From the IMG/VR virus record IMGVR_UViG_3300042868_002170, positions 1-24,085 of that record: a DNA stretch of 24,085 nt. The stretch is one strand, 5' to 3'. A program made the position numbers and the translations under genes. The notes below the pieces were generated by a model. It did no database searches. It was not told where the DNA came from and saw nothing but the letters and a program-made list of their open reading frames with translations. Shown piece after piece: positions 13,034-18,667 of the stretch; position 1 is the stretch's first letter; the number at the start of each line of letters is the position of its first letter. Source of the stretch: a virus.

Positions 13034-13061
13034 AATATAATTATAGAAATCCTTATTTCAA
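13034..13061 (-). promoter_or_regulatory. Leftward early promoter
   Basis: On the minus strand TTGAAA (13061-13056) and TATATT (13039-13034) are separated by 16 bases, matching sigma70 boxes at 5/6 each. The predicted start is about 13027, 2-3 bases before the ATG at 13025, so the first mRNA may be nearly leaderless. A second -10-like TATAAT at 13045-13040 has no -35 partner. Confidence 0.5.
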
Positions 13062-13073
13062 GCTTATAAGTTG

Positions 13074-13082
13074 TTATCCACG
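13074..13082 (+). other. DnaA-box-like site
   Basis: TTATCCACG matches the DnaA-box consensus TTATNCACA at 8 of 9 positions, the usual first half being exact. It lies in the AT-rich divergent gap next to an early promoter and near the gene for a DnaA-domain-IV-like protein (13671). One box alone is weak evidence of an origin. Confidence 0.35.
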
Positions 13083-13126
13083 AAGATATATGCTTTTAAT
13101 ATCAATGACTTAGTTAAGATAATTCG

Positions 13127-13154
13127 TTGCTATTTTGTTCTATTATTGATAATA
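13127..13154 (+). promoter_or_regulatory. Rightward promoter candidate with overlapping dyad
   Basis: TTGCTA (13127-13132) and GATAAT (13148-13153) are spaced by 15 bases, shorter than ideal. A dyad TATTAT-TG-ATAATA (13141-13154) overlaps the -10, so a regulator could act here. It would drive the replication-gene transcript starting at the 45-aa gene. Confidence 0.35.
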
Positions 13155-13163
13155 CTACTAATT

Positions 13164-13189
13164 GTGTGGTAGTGCCTTCCCTACCACAC
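13164..13189 (+). promoter_or_regulatory. 9-bp leader hairpin upstream of the replication operon
   Basis: GTGTGGTAG (13164-13172) and CTACCACAC (13181-13189) form a perfect 9-bp stem with loop TGCCTTCC. It sits between the promoter candidate and the GGAG Shine-Dalgarno of the 45-aa gene. No T-run follows, so it is not a terminator. It may stabilise the 5' end or bind a regulator. Confidence 0.6.
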
Positions 13190-13208
13190 GTAAAACTATG
13201 GAGAATCA

Positions 13209-13346
13209 ATGCCATTAATTAAAGGTTATTCTAAAAAATCAATAGCTAAAAATATTCGTGCAGAATTAAAATCTGGCAAATCAAGAAGCCAGTCAGTTGC
13301 GATTGCTTTATCGGTTGCAAGAAAAGCTAAAAAAAGAAAAAGATAG
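13209..13346 (+). CDS. Small basic phage protein, 45 aa
   Basis: The frame is MPLIKGYSKKSIAKNIRAEL, then KSGKSRSQSVAIALSVARKA and a KKRKR tail. It belongs to a recurrent type of tiny phage protein (K-x-S-x-xSKNIRxE...SVAIALxxARKA) that is common next to early genes; its function is not known. GGAG lies 5 bases before the ATG. The stop TAG shares its G with the GTG start of the nuclease gene, so translation is coupled. The Lys/Arg-rich end suggests nucleic-acid binding. Confidence 0.65.
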   Translation: MPLIKGYSKKSIAKNIRAELKSGKSRSQSVAIALSVARKAKKRKR

Positions 13347-13729
13347 TGCAAGTTCCGAAGGCAAACATAATCAATTCAGAAAAGCATAGAAGATTTGTAG
13401 CATCATTTCCTTGTGTGGTTTGTGGAAACAATACTCAAGTCCAATGTTGCCATTTACGCAGTATTCCTGCTTTGGGTAATGTAGGTAAAGGAGTTAGAGA
13501 TGATGCTTATTGTATTCCAATGTGTTTTACTTGCCATAACCTACAACATCAAATTGGAGAACTTGATTTCTTCTATAAATTTAATATAAACCCTATTGCA
13601 TTGAGTATGAAATTAAGTATCATGTCTCCTTGTAAGAAAATTAACCAAGCCAAAATGGAAGGTAAATACAATGGCAAACTTAACTACCGAGAGCATATCA
13701 GAATCAACAAAAAAGATTCTTTGCGATAA
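13346..13729 (+). CDS. HNH-type zinc-binding nuclease (Ref/DUF968-like)
   Basis: A 127-aa protein translated from GTG, in the TAGTG overlap with the 45-aa gene. The zinc-ribbon/HNH pattern is clear: FPCVVCGN (C23, C26), QCCHLR (C35, H36), VRDDAYCIPMCFTCHNLQH (D52-D53, C60, C63, H64, H68). This C-x2-C ... CH ... C-x2-CH arrangement is that of small phage HNH endonucleases such as the Ref/DUF968 group. The last 20 residues overlap the next gene, so its C-terminal end is less certain in function. It may nick or cut DNA during replication or recombination. Confidence 0.7.
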   Translation: MQVPKANIINSEKHRRFVASFPCVVCGNNTQVQCCHLRSIPALGNVGKGVRDDAYCIPMCFTCHNLQHQIGELDFFYKFNINPIALSMKLSIMSPCKKINQAKMEGKYNGKLNYREHIRINKKDSLR

Positions 13730-13946
13730 GAAACTATACAAAGATATTAACTTCTTTGAAGTTCCACATAATAAAGTTTTACTAGCAGTAATTAGATCAA
13801 TCACTAAAAAGTCTTTTGCTCAGATCGGCAAAGATTATAAAAAGTCTTGGTTTAGCATTTACGCATCAGTAAAAGATACCCAAAAGAATGGTCTTAAATC
13901 ATTTACTAATAAAGTTATAGAACTTGTTAAGGAAGATTTAAAATGA
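13671..13946 (+). CDS. DnaA domain-IV-like DNA-binding protein
   Basis: A 91-aa protein. The block VPHNKVLLAVIRSITKKSFA then QIGKDYKKSWFSIYASVKDT (about 31-70) follows the DnaA C-terminal DNA-binding helix-turn-helix pattern (hydrophobic helix, T-x-x-S-x-x-x-IG-x-x-[FY], then SI/TV-x-x-A-V). The DnaA signature GGRDH is not kept, so box recognition may differ. A stand-alone DnaA-domain-IV-like protein could direct the origin or act as a regulator. It overlaps the nuclease gene by 59 nt, has AAGG upstream, and shares ATGA with the winged-helix initiator gene. The similarity is a visual one to the family motif; domain search would settle it. Confidence 0.5.
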   Translation: MANLTTESISESTKKILCDKKLYKDINFFEVPHNKVLLAVIRSITKKSFAQIGKDYKKSWFSIYASVKDTQKNGLKSFTNKVIELVKEDLK

Positions 13947-14518
13947 CTGATGGTTGGATAGCTTTACATAGGAAGATTTACAGTTCTAAAGATTTTAATA
14001 ATCAACTAGAAACTTCTATATTTATTTATCTATTGAGTAATGCTTCTCATAAAGATTGTGAAGTTGTTTATCGTAGGAAGAAAATTAAACTCAAAAGGGG
14101 ACAAATTTCTATTGCTATCAGGGACTTAGCAAACAAATTTTCATTAACCTTTACTAAAACTAAAACAATTATAGATCATTTGATTTCAACTAATAATATA
14201 AATCAAAATCTAATCAAAAATTTAAGCATATATACCATTGTAAAATATGACAAATATCAACATTCTGACGATAAAAAAAATCAAAATCTCCAACACAGAA
14301 CAACAACTATTACTACTAATACTACTAGTATAGATAAAAATATGTTAAGTCTTAGCAGTATGACTGGTTTACCTAAGAAAATTACCTTACCTACCCTGCA
14401 AGACTTAAAAAACAAGATCATTGAAAAACCTAAAGAAAAGAACGAATTTGAAATTATGCGTGAAAAACTTGACGCAGAAGATTTTGAAAAATGGGTGCTT
14501 CACAAATTAAACTCTTGA
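13943..14518 (+). CDS. Phage replication initiator / replisome organiser, winged-helix N-terminus
   Basis: A 191-aa protein. Residues 1-85 look like the winged-helix domain of phage replication initiators: DGWIALHRKIYSSKDF, FIYLLSNASHKD, then IKLKRGQISIAIRDLANKFS and KTIIDHLI. Residues 100-140 are a Thr/Asn-rich linker. The C-terminus (FEIMREKLDAEDFEKWVLHK) is a short helical tail, where relatives recruit the host helicase. It starts in the ATGA of the DnaA-like gene. With no DNA polymerase or helicase in the window, the phage would rely on host replication proteins. Confidence 0.7.
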   Translation: MTDGWIALHRKIYSSKDFNNQLETSIFIYLLSNASHKDCEVVYRRKKIKLKRGQISIAIRDLANKFSLTFTKTKTIIDHLISTNNINQNLIKNLSIYTIVKYDKYQHSDDKKNQNLQHRTTTITTNTTSIDKNMLSLSSMTGLPKKITLPTLQDLKNKIIEKPKEKNEFEIMREKLDAEDFEKWVLHKLNS

Positions 14519-14611
14519 TTTTATTATCTATTTAGTTCTTTAAAAATTATATATTTACATAACCACAAAATATCTTTATTCGGACTGAATTAACTAAAAG
14601 GAGAACTGGTT

Positions 14612-14797
14612 ATGAAAATAGAAAAGGTAATAGCTAAACTTGAAAAGGCACAAGACAAGATCAATACAGAACTAGATGCTTTAAGAGAAATGCTAGAAGA
14701 TCATCTTGAAGAAATGGAATCAGAAGAAACGTATGACGATTCTGATGACATGGACGAAGATTTTTCAGATGATATAGAAGAAGATTCTGAGGAATAA
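14612..14797 (+). CDS. Very acidic coiled-coil protein, 61 aa
   Basis: MKIEKVIAKLEKAQDKINTE, followed by a helix to about residue 37 and then an Asp/Glu tail. I count 27 acidic and 6 basic residues, net about -21. The first half has coiled-coil spacing. A strong AAAAGGAG lies 8 bases before the ATG, so it may be abundant. Such compact acidic phage proteins sometimes mimic DNA; that is only a possibility here. It follows a 93-base gap after the initiator gene in which I see no convincing promoter or terminator. Confidence 0.65.
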   Translation: MKIEKVIAKLEKAQDKINTELDALREMLEDHLEEMESEETYDDSDDMDEDFSDDIEEDSEE

Positions 14798-14826
14798 ACT
14801 CAATCAAAGATAAGCTGTAAAGCTGG

Positions 14827-14844
14827 AAGGTTATCCCAAACCTT
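14827..14844 (+). promoter_or_regulatory. Hairpin over the ribosome site of the glucosaminidase gene
   Basis: AAGGTT (14827-14832) and AACCTT (14839-14844) pair around ATCCCA. The Shine-Dalgarno GGAAGG (14825-14830) is in the 5' arm, and the ATG at 14847 is two bases beyond the 3' arm. Closed, the hairpin would hide the ribosome site; it also brings the site closer to the ATG. Confidence 0.4.
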
Positions 14845-14846
14845 AA

Positions 14847-15464
14847 ATGAACACAAATATACTTAGTATAAAACTATGGGACTATTCTATTATTTGTTTA
14901 TTCTTATTTTTTGTATTTGTTGCTGGTACATTTTTTCCGAATCCTAGTATCAAAGAAAAAATTAGAAATAGCACTATTGAAGAAATCAGGAAGATAGGTT
15001 CTTTTTATGAACCTAAAGTAGAAACTATGTCTAGCGAAAGGTTTATATCATCAATGCAGAAATGTATTGCTTTTCATAACCTAGACATAAGGAAGGAACA
15101 GCAAATCCCAACAGCATTAATAATAGCACAAGCAATCGTAGAGAGTAATTTTGGTACATCAAGATTTGCAACAGAAGGTGGAAATTTATTTGGCATAAGA
15201 GTATGGTCTAAGAATGGAATGTTGCCACTTAAACAAGACCCATCAATAAACTGGAGAGTAAAAACATACAAAACTAAATGCCAGTCAGTTAAAGATTACA
15301 TAAACATATTAAACAATAATCATCATTACGCAGAATTTAGAATGGTAAGAAGCAGAACAAAAGACCCAATGATATTAGCAGATACACTAGATAATTTTAG
15401 CACTAGTAAAGAATACGCAAATCATGTTAAGCAGATATTAGTTAAATACAAAGGCAAGTTATGA
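14847..15464 (+). CDS. Membrane-anchored GH73 glucosaminidase (Bax-like)
   Basis: A 205-aa protein. Residues 12-30 (DYSIICLFLFFVFVAGTFF) form a signal anchor. The catalytic domain begins around residue 75: IPTALIIAQAIVESNFGTSR with Glu99 as the likely catalytic acid, GGNLFGIRVW (111-120) and a C-terminal half with NWRVKTYKTKCQSVKDYINI. This is the glucosaminidase pattern (GH73, PF01832-type) seen in Bax-like proteins and phage wall hydrolases. The anchor places it in the periplasm without a holin. It is a second wall-cutting enzyme besides the M15 peptidase. Its start may be controlled by the hairpin just upstream. Confidence 0.8.
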   Translation: MNTNILSIKLWDYSIICLFLFFVFVAGTFFPNPSIKEKIRNSTIEEIRKIGSFYEPKVETMSSERFISSMQKCIAFHNLDIRKEQQIPTALIIAQAIVESNFGTSRFATEGGNLFGIRVWSKNGMLPLKQDPSINWRVKTYKTKCQSVKDYINILNNNHHYAEFRMVRSRTKDPMILADTLDNFSTSKEYANHVKQILVKYKGKL

Positions 15465-15559
15465 TAAAGTTTCTAATTAAGATTAACCAGTTCTTAGATA
15501 AGATTATTTGGAAGCATTTTAACAAGCTAAGAAACAAGAGATTAAACAATGGCAAATGA
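15461..15559 (+). CDS. Small basic ORF, 32 aa
   Basis: The frame is MIKFLIKINQFLDKIIWKHF then NKLRNKRLNNGK. It starts in the ATGA at the glucosaminidase stop. The N-terminal half is an amphipathic, hydrophobic helix and the end is basic, which could suit a membrane-surface peptide. The coupling is good, but such a short frame is not proof of translation. No family recognised. Confidence 0.4.
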   Translation: MIKFLIKINQFLDKIIWKHFNKLRNKRLNNGK

Positions 15560-15668
15560 GACAACATCAACTTCGCTAAACAAACTTTATACAAACAAAG
15601 TTAAGGTAAAAGGCACTTATAGAGTTTATAAACCTAAACCATTAAAGATGCCGAGAAAAAAGAAATGA
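15549..15668 (+). CDS. Small basic ORF, 39 aa
   Basis: The frame is MANETTSTSLNKLYTNKVKV, then KGTYRVYKPKPLKMPRKKK. It overlaps the 32-aa ORF by 11 nt and ends in the ATGA that begins the 57-aa ORF. There are 12 Lys/Arg to one acidic residue. A nucleic-acid-binding or virion-internal role is conceivable. No family recognised. Confidence 0.45.
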   Translation: MANETTSTSLNKLYTNKVKVKGTYRVYKPKPLKMPRKKK

Positions 15669-15838
15669 GAAAACCAATCTGGGAAACCAAAAGACCAAGA
15701 GGATTAGGCAAACCAAAATCCTTTAATAAAAAATCTAAAGCTTATAAATCTGCAAGACGATCTGCTGGGCAAAAATTCGGCAAGAAATCTAGCTTCGTTA
15801 AGAACCTTTACATAGCCAAAAGACTTAAAAGAAAATGA
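15665..15838 (+). CDS. Highly basic protein, 57 aa
   Basis: The frame is MRKPIWETKRPRGLGKPKSF and then NKKSKAYKSARRSAGQKFGK, ending LYIAKRLKRK. I count 22 Lys/Arg and one acidic residue, net about +21. The gene begins in an ATGA and ends in an ATGA shared with the metallopeptidase gene, so it is embedded in a coupled chain. It is probably a DNA- or RNA-binding protein; the specific function is unknown. Confidence 0.55.
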   Translation: MRKPIWETKRPRGLGKPKSFNKKSKAYKSARRSAGQKFGKKSSFVKNLYIAKRLKRK

Positions 15839-16158
15839 TCTTAGATAAAATAACCTTTGGAAGCAGGATTATTAATCTAAACTTAATAGACAAAGAACAA
15901 GCATCTAAGAAAAAGATATTTGGCGAATTTGACTCAGATACAAACACACTTACCTTAGACAAATCACTAGACAATATCCAAATGGCAAACACAATACTGC
16001 ATGAAATCTGCCACATGATACATGATGAATACAAACTAGACTTATCTGCAAAAGCAGAAGAACTTGTATGCAATTCAATAGGTAATGGACTATGTCATGT
16101 ACTTTACCAAAACCAAGATTTATTAGAGTTTCTTTACAAATCCCTTAAAAAAGAATAA
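15835..16158 (+). CDS. Small HExxH zinc metallopeptidase (ImmA/IrrE- or SprT-like)
   Basis: A 107-aa protein. TILHEICHMIHDE holds the zinc motif H56-E57-x-x-H60, and AEELVCNSIGNGL (about 74-86) supplies the third ligand, probably E75 or E76, on a following helix. An N-terminal beta segment (IFGEFDSDTNTLTLDKSLD) precedes it. This compact layout is seen in phage-encoded ImmA/IrrE-like peptidases, which in other systems cleave repressors or anti-repressors. A target among the XRE regulator or host proteins is possible but unproven. The gene is coupled by ATGA to the basic ORF upstream. Confidence 0.75.
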   Translation: MILDKITFGSRIINLNLIDKEQASKKKIFGEFDSDTNTLTLDKSLDNIQMANTILHEICHMIHDEYKLDLSAKAEELVCNSIGNGLCHVLYQNQDLLEFLYKSLKKE

Positions 16159-16189
16159 TTAGCATATTACGATACATCAATCGGTTAAT

Positions 16190-16597
16190 ATGGATAAGCA
16201 GATACAAGTAATAGACAGTTCTAAAAAGATAGGGAGACCCAATTTTGAATTTACTCCTAAAATATTAGATCAAATCAAGAACATGGCTAGTTATATGTGT
16301 AGCAAAGCCGAAATAGGCAGAATTATTGGTTGCTCAGAATCTACAATAAATAGAAATCCACAAGCACAAGAAGCATACGAGGTTGGGGTTGCTAATGCAA
16401 AACAAGCAATCAGAAAAACACAATTTGATATAGCTACTAAACTAAATTCTAGCATAATGGCTATGTGGCTTGGTAAAGTTTATCTTGGACAATCTGACAA
16501 AGTACAAAATACTGATGACAATGTACCATTACCGATCTATGACATTGTTGAAGAACCAAAAGAAGTTATTGAACTAAAAGAAATTAAGAATGAGTAA
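16190..16597 (+). CDS. terS: Terminase small subunit
   Basis: A 135-aa protein. GRPNFEFTPKILDQI and CSKAEIGRIIGCSESTINRN (37-56) form a helix-turn-helix that would recognise the packaging site. The helical region AKQAIRKTQFDIATKLNSSI leads to MAMWLGKVYLGQSDK (90-104), the typical AMxxWLxxxxGxSDK end of phage small terminase-like proteins. An acidic tail follows. The large subunit lies about 3.4 kb downstream, separated by the glycosyl cassette. No good Shine-Dalgarno is seen before the ATG. Assignment is by motif plus context. Confidence 0.7.
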   Translation: MDKQIQVIDSSKKIGRPNFEFTPKILDQIKNMASYMCSKAEIGRIIGCSESTINRNPQAQEAYEVGVANAKQAIRKTQFDIATKLNSSIMAMWLGKVYLGQSDKVQNTDDNVPLPIYDIVEEPKEVIELKEIKNE

Positions 16598-16754
16598 GTG
16601 TATATTCTGTAAAAGACCAATGATTAACAAGTTAGAGCAACACATAAAAGCTTGTCATAAGTGTATTGTGGATTTACTTATGAAGAAACATAATTTAAAA
16701 GTTAAGAAACAAGCACCAATAAGTATTAGTACAAAGAAATATGAGAAGATTTAG
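16590..16754 (+). CDS. Zinc-ribbon-like small protein, 54 aa
   Basis: The frame starts MSKCIFCKRPMINKLEQHIK and has C4-x2-C7 and C22-x2-C25 (ACHKC), a probable zinc finger, followed by a basic tail with KKHNLKVKKQAP. The gene overlaps TerS by 8 nt and the DUF6321-like gene by 14 nt. A DNA-binding accessory to packaging is one possibility, because it is tightly coupled to TerS. No enzyme motif is visible. Confidence 0.6.
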   Translation: MSKCIFCKRPMINKLEQHIKACHKCIVDLLMKKHNLKVKKQAPISISTKKYEKI

Positions 16755-17064
16755 TTTAAGAAAATCTGACAAGAACCCTAGAGGTGGTTTAACTTCTTCT
16801 GGCAGATCAAGATACAATCGTGCAACTGGTAGCAATCTAAGACCACCAGTTAAAGGTCGTCCAAGTTCGCCAATGCAACTAAGACGCAAAGGTTCATTCC
16901 TAGTTAGAATGGGAAGTGCTAGAGGTAGATTGTTTGATGAGAAGGGTCGTAAGACTAGATTAAAACTAAGCTTAGAAGCTTGGGGTTATAGAGGTAAAAG
17001 CAAATCTGAAGCAGTAGCTTTAGGCAGAAGATATTTGAGGGCATATCAGAATAAAAAAAAGTAG
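16741..17064 (+). CDS. Basic phage protein, DUF6321-like
   Basis: A 107-aa very basic protein. RKSDKNPRGGLTSSGRSRYN then RATGSNLRPPVKGRPSSPMQ followed by LRRKGSFLVRM (about 7-57) is the recurring KSxxNPxGGL...GSNLxPPV...RRxSF motif found in many phages; I place it with DUF6321-type proteins. The C-terminus, with KTRLKLSLEAWGYRG, resembles the tail seen in relatives. Function is not established. Its position between TerS and TerL and its charge suggest contact with DNA or with packaging proteins. It overlaps the next gene by one base (TAGTG). Confidence 0.7.
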   Translation: MRRFSLRKSDKNPRGGLTSSGRSRYNRATGSNLRPPVKGRPSSPMQLRRKGSFLVRMGSARGRLFDEKGRKTRLKLSLEAWGYRGKSKSEAVALGRRYLRAYQNKKK

Positions 17065-17285
17065 TGGAATACTTTGTAGTATTCTTCTTGCTGATCTTTA
17101 ATGGGCAGGAGTATAGACCCATATTTTTAAAGATGGAAGATGGTAGAACCTTCAAGAATTTAGAAGATTGTAATAGATTCGGCGAGAAACAAGGCGAATT
17201 AATTATAGAAACTTTAAACGAACAAGGTATTATATATAAGGATTTGATGTACAAATGTGTGGAAGAAAAAAACCAAGAAGCATGA
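17064..17285 (+). CDS. Small protein with hydrophobic N-terminus, 73 aa
   Basis: Translated from GTG in a TAGTG overlap. MEYFVVFFLLIFNGQEYRPI gives a short hydrophobic start that may act as a signal peptide, then a body with FLKMEDGRTFKNLEDCNRFG and a second Cys near the end (MYKCVEEKNQ). This looks like the small exported, two-cysteine proteins often found in marine phages. The start shape is short for a classical signal peptide. Function unknown. Confidence 0.55.
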   Translation: MEYFVVFFLLIFNGQEYRPIFLKMEDGRTFKNLEDCNRFGEKQGELIIETLNEQGIIYKDLMYKCVEEKNQEA

Positions 17286-17416
17286 TTGATAAGAAGCAAC
17301 GAGGGTCTAACGATCTTGAAATAATTATTTACGAACTTAAAAAAGAAATAGACAGATTAAACGAGGAACTTCAGATCAAAGAAATAGAGTTAAAAAAACT
17401 AAGAGACAATGATTAA
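17282..17416 (+). CDS. Small coiled-coil protein, 44 aa
   Basis: The frame is MIDKKQRGSNDLEIIIYELK, then a heptad-patterned helix KEIDRLNEELQIKEIELKKL ending RDND. It starts in the ATGA of the preceding gene and ends 8 nt inside the glycosyltransferase gene. The spacing of I/L residues clearly suggests a coiled coil. It may be a small partner protein. No other function can be read. Confidence 0.5.
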   Translation: MIDKKQRGSNDLEIIIYELKKEIDRLNEELQIKEIELKKLRDND

Positions 17417-18071
17417 TGTCTTTATTGGTTATGATAGCAAAGAGAAAATAGCTTATCATATACTAGTTGAGAGCATACTAAGACATAGTTCAGTACCAGT
17501 TAGATTTACACCACTATACCTACCAAACCTAAAAGACTCATTCACAAGACCAAGAAACAGTTTATCATCTACCGAGTTCTCATTTAGTAGATTTATAGTT
17601 CCTTACCTTATGGATTACAAAGGTTGGGCATTATTTTTAGACTGCGATATGCTGTTTACTTCTGACATCAAAGAGTTATGGGATTTAAGAAATGATGATT
17701 ATGCAGTTATGGTTTGTCAGCATGATTACATTCCAAAGCATTTATCTAAGTTCGGCAATCAAATACAAACTGTCTATGAAAAAAAGAACTGGTCTAGTTT
17801 AATGCTAATGAATACAGATAAATGCAAACAGCTTACAAAAGAATATGTAGATACTGCATCAGGGTTAGAACTTCATCAATTCAAATGGACTGATAAGGTT
17901 GGTGGTTTACCTTTAGAATGGAATTGGTTAGTTGGCGAATATCCATACAATCCTAAAGCTAAAAACATACACTTTACAGAAGGTGGTTGTTACTTTGAAA
18001 AGTATGAGAACTGCGATTACTCAAAAGATTGGTTTAATATTTATACGAATACAGTTAAGATACAATTATGA
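17409..18071 (+). CDS. GT-A-type glycosyltransferase (family 8-like)
   Basis: A 220-aa protein. MINVFIGYDSKEKIAYHILV is a nucleotide-sugar-binding start with the YDS/ExxAY motif seen in GT8-like enzymes. D78-C-D80 in WALFLDCDMLF is the metal-binding DxD. EWNWLVGEYPYNPKAKNIHF (about 169-188) corresponds to the H-containing acceptor or leaving-group region. The fold transfers a sugar from an activated donor, retaining-type if truly GT8. Its 4-nt overlap with the next glycosyltransferase shows that they act in the same pathway. Acceptor unknown: host polysaccharide or phage DNA or virion. Confidence 0.75.
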   Translation: MINVFIGYDSKEKIAYHILVESILRHSSVPVRFTPLYLPNLKDSFTRPRNSLSSTEFSFSRFIVPYLMDYKGWALFLDCDMLFTSDIKELWDLRNDDYAVMVCQHDYIPKHLSKFGNQIQTVYEKKNWSSLMLMNTDKCKQLTKEYVDTASGLELHQFKWTDKVGGLPLEWNWLVGEYPYNPKAKNIHFTEGGCYFEKYENCDYSKDWFNIYTNTVKIQL

Positions 18072-18667
18072 AAGCTTTTGTAACTGGTGCTAATAGAGAC
18101 TTCATAGACATACTAGATTGGTTCTTAGAAGGTTATCACAAGCATATTAAGATTCCATTATACATAGCTAACTTTGGTATGCTTAAAAAATATCCAAACG
18201 AACTTATGGTTGCAACAGATGATAGAACTTGGTTCTATAAACCTAAAGCTATAATGCAAGTTCCTGCAACACAAATAATCTGGTTAGATTGCGACATAGA
18301 AATCAAAGAAGATATATCTGATATGTTTGATATGATTAAAGATGATTACCTACTATCTAAAGATCATGCAGTTAGAACTGACAGATGGCAAACTGGTATT
18401 GTAGGTATCAAAGATAAGAAGGTATTAGACAAATGGTTTGACAGATGCGAGATGAGACAAGAACGATCAGATCAAGAAGCATTTAACAAAGTAGCACATG
18501 AGTTTAAGATCAATAGATTACCTGACAATTATCATGGTTTAAGATTAGGCAAGAATAATGATATAGCTAAAACAATACATTGGACTGGAGAAGATGGAAA
18601 AGAAATTATTAGAAAAAAGATTCGTGAGTCAATGCAGGAATCCAAACATAGTCTCAGTACCAATTAA
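18068..18667 (+). CDS. Second GT-A-fold glycosyltransferase
   Basis: A 199-aa protein. QIIWLDCDIEIKEDISDMFD has D74-C-D76, the DxD metal motif, at the same position as in the upstream protein; upstream segments (MKAFVTGANRDFIDILDWFL) are beta-alpha like. RTDRWQTGIVGIKDKK (about 103-118) and RSDQEAFNKVAHEF (about 133-146, the usual DQ pair) and HWTGEDGK near the end fit nucleotide-sugar transferases. It could be a diverged partner that adds the next sugar. Its last 73 nt overlap the ParB/methyltransferase ORF. Confidence 0.65.
   Translation: MKAFVTGANRDFIDILDWFLEGYHKHIKIPLYIANFGMLKKYPNELMVATDDRTWFYKPKAIMQVPATQIIWLDCDIEIKEDISDMFDMIKDDYLLSKDHAVRTDRWQTGIVGIKDKKVLDKWFDRCEMRQERSDQEAFNKVAHEFKINRLPDNYHGLRLGKNNDIAKTIHWTGEDGKEIIRKKIRESMQESKHSLSTN

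Noticed and set aside
6715-16169. 9-base AGCATATTA shared by 6715 and 16161 as a phage promoter motif
   Set aside because: Only two copies, and a 9-base AT-rich match is expected by chance in a window this size.
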